From NCBI GenBank assembly GCA_021151605.1, contig JAGKWZ010000184.1, forward strand, positions 1-18,929: a stretch of DNA of 18,929 nt, read 5' to 3'. A model generated the notes under the pieces. That model was not told the DNA's origin, did no database searches, and saw nothing but the letters and a program-made list of their open reading frames with translations. The translations under genes and the position numbers were made by a program. Numbering within the stretch: position 1 is the first letter of the stretch; the number at the start of each line of letters is the position of its first letter. The stretch comes from Verrucomicrobiaceae bacterium (lineage in GTDB: Bacteria > Verrucomicrobiota > Verrucomicrobiia > Verrucomicrobiales > Verrucomicrobiaceae). Shown piece after piece: positions 15,123 through 18,929 of the stretch.

Positions 15123-15157
15123 TTTCATCGTGCCCAGACGACTCATTCACGATGAAA
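15123..15157 (+). promoter_or_regulatory. 10-bp perfect hairpin in the leader of the LytS-type kinase
   Basis: TTTCATCGTG (15123-15132) pairs perfectly with CACGATGAAA (15148-15157) across a 15-base loop. It ends 56 bases before the kinase ATG at 15214. It could be a regulator binding site (half-sites about 25 bp apart centre to centre) or an RNA hairpin in the leader. No T-run follows. Confidence 0.45.
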
Positions 15158-15213
15158 CCGTGATGACACGAAAGCGGCAGACAAAGCGCCCTGAACCACC
15201 ACATCCTCCAGCC

Positions 15214-16356
15214 ATGAACATCCCACTCCGCCAACCACTGCCCCCAGATCTCATCGTCGGCATGACCTGGGGCCCTTTTCGTTATCGGAAGTATCCCGTC
15301 TTTAGCATGCCGTGGCTGAAAGGGCGATTCTGGGCCTTTGGCATCGCCGTGGTGCTGTATGCGGCGCTTTCCTTCACGATTCACGCGGCGCTGAAAACTC
15401 CGCTGGCGAATAATCTCGCCACCACGGGCTACTTCATCGCAGGCTTTCTGCTGATGCTGAATGGCGGCCCGCTGCTGGCTGCCTGGGTGCGGCGGCGTGG
15501 CATGAAGCGCGAGCCGCTGGCGGTCATCGGCGCAGTGGTGCTGGGGTTCATCATCGCCGTGCTTTCAGATGCCTGGGCTTCCAGTCATATCGAGACGGAA
15601 CTGGGGGAAAAACCCGTGCCTGAAGCCGAACGAAAGATCAGCCAAGTCGAGGAAGCCACTCTGCAGCTCGCCCAACTTGGCGCTCTCTTCATCTACTTTG
15701 GCTGCGGCGGTGGGCTGGCTTGCCTGGGTTACTTTTCCGAACGCCGACGCTGGTCGGCGCGTCACGCACTCCAGTCTGAAATGCAGCTCACCGTGCTCCA
15801 GGCGCAGATCGAGCCGCACTTTCTCTTCAACACGCTCGCCGCCATCCGCCCGCTGATCCGCCAGGATGCGGCGCAGGCTGAGGTGGTGCTGGATGCTCTG
15901 GCCGATCACCTGCGCGCCACGCTGCCGCAGATCCGAGAGGGCAGCCACTGCACGCTGGGTCAGCAACTCGACATCTGCGCGAGCTACCTCGCCGTCATGA
16001 AAGCACGCATGGGGCAGCGTTTGCATCATGAGATGCAGGTGCCGGAAGAACTGCGCGCGGTGGGCTTCCCGCCCTTGATGCTACTTTCCCTCGTGGAGAA
16101 TGCCATCAAGCACGGCATCGAACCGAAGCCCGGCCCTGGAAGCCTCATCCTCCGCGCTGAGCGGCACAACCGCGAGCTGCGCGTGGCAGTGCTGGATGAC
16201 GGTGCCGGTCTGCGTGATGGACTGCAAAGCGGCGTCGGACTCGCCAACATCCGCGAGCAATTGCTGCTCCGACATGGCGACCGCGCGAGCCTCACGGTTG
16301 CCACCCGGCCCGAAGGCGGCACCGTGGCGGAAATCACCCTGCCCATGCCCGCATGA
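15214..16356 (+). CDS. LytS/YehU-like membrane sensor histidine kinase
   Basis: From the ATG at 15214 the protein has 380 residues. Starts further upstream (14974 and 15163) add Arg/Pro-rich sequence without family features. Four membrane helices are visible (about 40-57, 72-91, 103-120 and 154-174), followed by the His_kinase domain with the phosphorylation site QIEPHFLFNTLA (H202) and an ATPase domain with LLSLVENAIKHGIEP (N box) and DDGAGLRDG and GVGLANIREQL (G boxes). The short membrane region has no extracellular sensor domain of note, so any signal is probably sensed within the membrane. The stop codon overlaps the ATG of the LytTR regulator (ATGA), so the two are translationally coupled. 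Confidence 0.92.
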   Translation: MNIPLRQPLPPDLIVGMTWGPFRYRKYPVFSMPWLKGRFWAFGIAVVLYAALSFTIHAALKTPLANNLATTGYFIAGFLLMLNGGPLLAAWVRRRGMKREPLAVIGAVVLGFIIAVLSDAWASSHIETELGEKPVPEAERKISQVEEATLQLAQLGALFIYFGCGGGLACLGYFSERRRWSARHALQSEMQLTVLQAQIEPHFLFNTLAAIRPLIRQDAAQAEVVLDALADHLRATLPQIREGSHCTLGQQLDICASYLAVMKARMGQRLHHEMQVPEELRAVGFPPLMLLSLVENAIKHGIEPKPGPGSLILRAERHNRELRVAVLDDGAGLRDGLQSGVGLANIREQLLLRHGDRASLTVATRPEGGTVAEITLPMPA

Positions 16357-17114
16357 AGACCACGGCCCTACTTGCCGAAGATGAACCCGCTCAGCGCGAA
16401 AGCCTGGCCAGCCTGCTCCATGAGCACTGGCCGGAGCTGCAACTCGTGGCCGAAAGCGAAGATGGTCTCGCGGCGCTTGAAGCTCTGCACGCCAAGAAAC
16501 CGCAGGTCGTCTTCCTCGATATCCGCATGCCCGGCCTCAGCGGCATCGAGATCGCCCGCACAGCGGCTGAGGCCGGAGCTCATGTCGTCTTTGTCACCGC
16601 CTACGATGAATACGCCGTGGCCGCCTTTGACGCCGGTGCCGCCGATTACCTGCTGAAGCCCGTGACGCCAGAGCGACTCCAGCAAACCATCGCTCGAGTG
16701 CAAAAACGTCTCGCCCAGCCTGCCGGTCATGACCTTAGCCATCTGCTCGCCGCGCTGGATGCCGGCATGAAGGCCCGCCAGTCTCAATCCAACCTCAAGT
16801 GGGTCACCGCCAGCCTGGGCGATACGGTGAAGATGTTCCCCATCGACGACGTGCTCTTCTTCCAGGCTCAGGACAAATACGTGCGCGTCGTCACCGCCCA
16901 CGATGAAGCCGTGATCCGCACGCCGCTGAAGGAACTCACCCGCCAGCTCGACGCCGAGACCTTTTGGCAAATCCACCGCAGTCTCCTTGTGCGAGCCAGC
17001 GTGATCGAGCGCGTGCAAAAAGACGCCCTCGGCCACTACCACGCCCGTCTCCGTGGTCACGACGAACTGCTTCCCGTCAGCGCGAGCTTTCAATCGCGCT
17101 TTCGTAGCATGTGA
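16353..17114 (+). CDS. LytTR-family response regulator
   Basis: Protein of 253 residues. The receiver domain (1-120) has E9/D10, phosphoacceptor D56 in VVFLDIRMPG, T82 in VTAYDEYAV and K102 in LLKPV. A LytTR DNA-binding domain (about 150-250) follows, with VLFFQAQDKYVRVVT and FWQIHRSLLVRASVIERV. It overlaps the kinase gene by 4 bp and should be its cognate partner. LytTR regulators bind short direct repeats upstream of target genes; the targets cannot be told from the window. It converges with nadA, with only 6 bp between the two stop codons. Confidence 0.94.
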   Translation: MKTTALLAEDEPAQRESLASLLHEHWPELQLVAESEDGLAALEALHAKKPQVVFLDIRMPGLSGIEIARTAAEAGAHVVFVTAYDEYAVAAFDAGAADYLLKPVTPERLQQTIARVQKRLAQPAGHDLSHLLAALDAGMKARQSQSNLKWVTASLGDTVKMFPIDDVLFFQAQDKYVRVVTAHDEAVIRTPLKELTRQLDAETFWQIHRSLLVRASVIERVQKDALGHYHARLRGHDELLPVSASFQSRFRSM

Positions 17115-17120
17115 GGAGCC

Positions 17121-18062
17121 TCATTTGCTCAGTTCCAGCATCCGCAGCAGCGGCTTCTCGGCACGAGCGCGGAGGTCTTCGGGCATCTCGACACGCGGGG
17201 AGAGATCGCGCAGGGAGTCGTGCAGCTTTTGCAGGGTGTTCAGCTTCATGTAGCGGCAGTCGGCGCAGGCGCAGTGCCCGGTGGGACCTGGGATAAACTT
17301 TTTCCCCGGCACCTCGCGCTCCAGGCGATGCAGCATTCCGCTCTCGGTGACGATGATGAAGGTGTTTGAGGGGCTGTTCCGGCAGTAGCCGACCATCTTT
17401 TCGGTGGAGCAGACTTCATCGGCCAAGATGCGCACGGCATAGGTACACTCGGGATGCGCCACGACCTTGGCGTCAGGATGCTCATCCTTGATGGCCTGGA
17501 TGCTGTCGCGGGTGAACTCGACGTGGACGTAGCAGGCACCTTTCCACAGATCCATCTTCCGCCCTGTCTGCTCCATGACCCAGGACCCGAGGTTCTGGTC
17601 CGGGACGAAGAGGATGGGGCGATCCTTCGGCGCGGCTTCGACGATTTTGACCGCGTTGCCGCTCGTGCAGATGCAGTCGCAGAGGGCTTTCACATGGCCG
17701 CTGCAGTTGATGTAGGCGATGACGTAGTAGTTCTTCTCCGCGTTGGCTTTGAGGAAGGCCTCAAGCTGCGGACCCGGACAGCTTTGCTCCAGCGAGCAGC
17801 CAGCATTCGCGTCAGGCAGGATCACCGTCTTTGCCGGGTTCACGATTTTCGCTGTCTCCGCCATGAAATGCACACCGCAGAAGGCAATGACATCCGCATT
17901 GGTCTCCTTCGCCTTGTAAGCCAGCCCGAGGGAGTCACCCACGTAATCGGCGATCTCCTGGATGTCCCGCGTCTGGTAGTTGTGGGCAAGGATGACGGCA
18001 TTCCGCTCCTTCTTCAGGCGGAGGATTTCAGAAACCAAGGTGGGTGTGGCGGTGGCGACCAT
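17121..18062 (-). CDS. nadA: Quinolinate synthase NadA
   Basis: Condenses iminoaspartate with dihydroxyacetone phosphate to quinolinate in de novo NAD synthesis, using a [4Fe-4S] cluster. The length of 313 residues is typical. Motifs present: ILAHNYQTRDIQEIADYVGDSL, the cluster cysteine in LPDANAGCSL (C89), WKGACYVHVEF (C177), the C-terminal CADCRYM (C269 probable third ligand), HPEC, and the substrate-binding TESGM (239-243). The protein is unusually cysteine-rich around 120-132 (NCSGHVKALCDCICTSGNA), though Cys at some of these positions occurs in other NadA lineages. No nadB or nadC is in the window. It converges with the LytTR gene. Confidence 0.96.
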   Translation of the reverse strand: MVATATPTLVSEILRLKKERNAVILAHNYQTRDIQEIADYVGDSLGLAYKAKETNADVIAFCGVHFMAETAKIVNPAKTVILPDANAGCSLEQSCPGPQLEAFLKANAEKNYYVIAYINCSGHVKALCDCICTSGNAVKIVEAAPKDRPILFVPDQNLGSWVMEQTGRKMDLWKGACYVHVEFTRDSIQAIKDEHPDAKVVAHPECTYAVRILADEVCSTEKMVGYCRNSPSNTFIIVTESGMLHRLEREVPGKKFIPGPTGHCACADCRYMKLNTLQKLHDSLRDLSPRVEMPEDLRARAEKPLLRMLELSK

Positions 18063-18277
18063 GTCTGCCCATTTAGCGCGCTGTCAGAGCCGCACAAGTT
18101 GAAGGACGTGGATGTGTGCCGACGTAAGCACAAAGAGGTGACCGGTATTACTGGCTCCGAGCGCCGCCGCCTCAAAATGAACACTCCGACGCATTGAACT
18201 GAATTGGTGTAAGTTTGGCTTTAGGCTCGCAACGAGGCACCTCTGCGCTTCGTTTGTTCCAAAACAGTTTTTCCCCC

Positions 18278-18929
18278 ATGACTAATCCCCTCCTCAACCG
18301 CCGCGCCTGCCTCAGAGGCCTTGGAGCCTCTCTCGGTCTGCCTTTGCTCGAAACCATGGGCTGGGCGGAGTCCGGCAAGGCCAAGGCTTACAAACCGCCG
18401 GTGCGGCTTGGGTTCATGTATATGCCGCATGGGGTGATCATGGATCAGTTCTGGCCGAAATCGCCGGAGAGCTTCCGCACGTCGCCGCCACCGGCACTGG
18501 AGGCGCTGAGGCCGATTTTGGATCAGTGCATGCTCGTCAAAGGCATCTCGGGGCTGGCGATTGCGCCGTTCAATGGAGCGCCGCATGCGCTGGAGCTTTC
18601 GACGTGGCTCACGGCCTCGCTGCCGAATGCGGCGAAGCGAAACCAGATCAACATCGCCATCTCGGCGGACCAAATCTTTGCCAACTACTTCGGCGGCCTC
18701 ACCTCGCTCCCTTCGTTGGAACTGGCGACGATGCCGCAGACGCACAAGGAGAACCAGGAAGGGCTCAACGAAGGCTACTACTCGCATTGCAGCTTCCGCT
18801 CTCCCACGCAGGCGATGCCGGCGGAGATCAATCCGCGCAGCGTTTTGAATCGTCTATTTGGCAAAACGGGCCAGGAAGGCCAGACGACGGCCGCAGACCC
18901 GCTCGACCGCCAGATGCTCGATCTCGTCA
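18278..18929 (+). CDS. DUF1552 protein (5' part, cut by the window end)
   Basis: Frame open from the ATG at 18278 to the end, about 217 codons. The N-terminus has a twin-arginine-like signal NRRACLRGLGASLGLPLLE (RR at 8-9). VRLGFMYMPHGVIMDQFWPK (about 42-61) and the ALEALRPILDQCMLVKGISGL segment are typical of DUF1552, a secreted family of unknown function common in Verrucomicrobiota and Planctomycetota. DUF1552 genes usually follow a DUF1592/DUF1587/DUF1585-type (PSD-like) gene. Here the gene follows the divergent nadA across a 215-bp gap, so that partner is either downstream or absent. The ATG is preceded by TTTTTCCCCC with no Shine-Dalgarno sequence. Confidence 0.9.
   Translation, partial: MTNPLLNRRACLRGLGASLGLPLLETMGWAESGKAKAYKPPVRLGFMYMPHGVIMDQFWPKSPESFRTSPPPALEALRPILDQCMLVKGISGLAIAPFNGAPHALELSTWLTASLPNAAKRNQINIAISADQIFANYFGGLTSLPSLELATMPQTHKENQEGLNEGYYSHCSFRSPTQAMPAEINPRSVLNRLFGKTGQEGQTTAADPLDRQMLDLV

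Larger units (their letters stand above)
14910..15213. other. Intergenic region between divergent DUF1549 and LytS-type genes
   Basis: A 304-bp gap with no convincing gene; in-frame upstream extensions of both flanking ORFs enter it but look non-coding. It holds C/G-runs beside the DUF1549 start, a 6-bp inverted repeat TTTCACCTGTGTGAAA (14964-14979) that could be an operator for a dimeric regulator, and a 10-bp perfect inverted repeat at 15123-15157. Promoters for both genes should lie here, but I could not identify them with confidence. Confidence 0.6.

Noticed and set aside
17112..17123. Palindrome TGAGGAGCCTCA containing both stop codons of the convergent LytTR and nadA genes
   Set aside because: The stem is only 5 bp with a 2-base centre, too short and without T-runs to call a bidirectional terminator; probably chance.

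Overview
The window reads as a chromosomal segment of a Verrucomicrobiota bacterium, most likely of the Prosthecobacter/Verrucomicrobium type. The basis is a GC-rich genome with secreted DUF1549/DUF1553, DUF1501 and DUF1552 proteins (families greatly expanded in Verrucomicrobiota and Planctomycetota), an S23-type four-helix-bundle gene, and a VWA protein of a kind common there. No rRNA, tRNA, CRISPR array or transposase gene was seen. The assignment rests on family content only.

Region 1 (1-6920) is entirely on the minus strand. In transcription order it holds pyrD (dihydroorotate dehydrogenase), hisG (long-form ATP phosphoribosyltransferase), a 34-residue very basic AURKAIP1/COX24-like (mS38-like) protein, a secreted TPR-repeat protein, a small lipoprotein, a STAS-domain protein and a membrane-anchored GAF-PP2C (RsbU/SpoIIE type) phosphatase. 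The last two look like the antagonist and phosphatase arms of a partner-switching circuit, with no anti-sigma kinase next to them. A strong hairpin covers the ribosome binding site of the TPR gene.

Region 2 (6921-10870) is on the plus strand: a secreted VWA protein, then an OmpR-type response regulator and its sensor histidine kinase. The kinase gene is broken: the segment between the H box and the N box is missing and the reading frame changes there. Between the VWA gene and the regulator lies a pair of inverted arrays of a 10-bp repeat.

Region 3 (10874-14909) is a minus-strand DUF1549/DUF1553 (CxxCH-containing) gene and a Tat-exported DUF1501 gene, normally adjacent partners. Here they are separated by an oppositely oriented S23 four-helix-bundle gene. 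That gene is bounded by an imperfect inverted repeat which ends at the stop codon of one neighbour and the start codon of the other, so it looks like an inserted cassette.

Region 4 (14910-18929) has a 304-bp intergenic region with inverted repeats, a plus-strand LytS-like kinase and LytTR response regulator pair overlapping by 4 bp, a convergent nadA (quinolinate synthase), and the 5' part of a DUF1552 gene cut by the window edge.

Several start codons (hisG, the DUF1549 gene, the DUF1552 gene and the broken kinase) lack a Shine-Dalgarno sequence and are preceded by a T- and C-rich stretch. Two uncharacterised repeat structures (the decamer array and the S23 cassette) and the hairpin-covered TPR start are the parts most worth following up.
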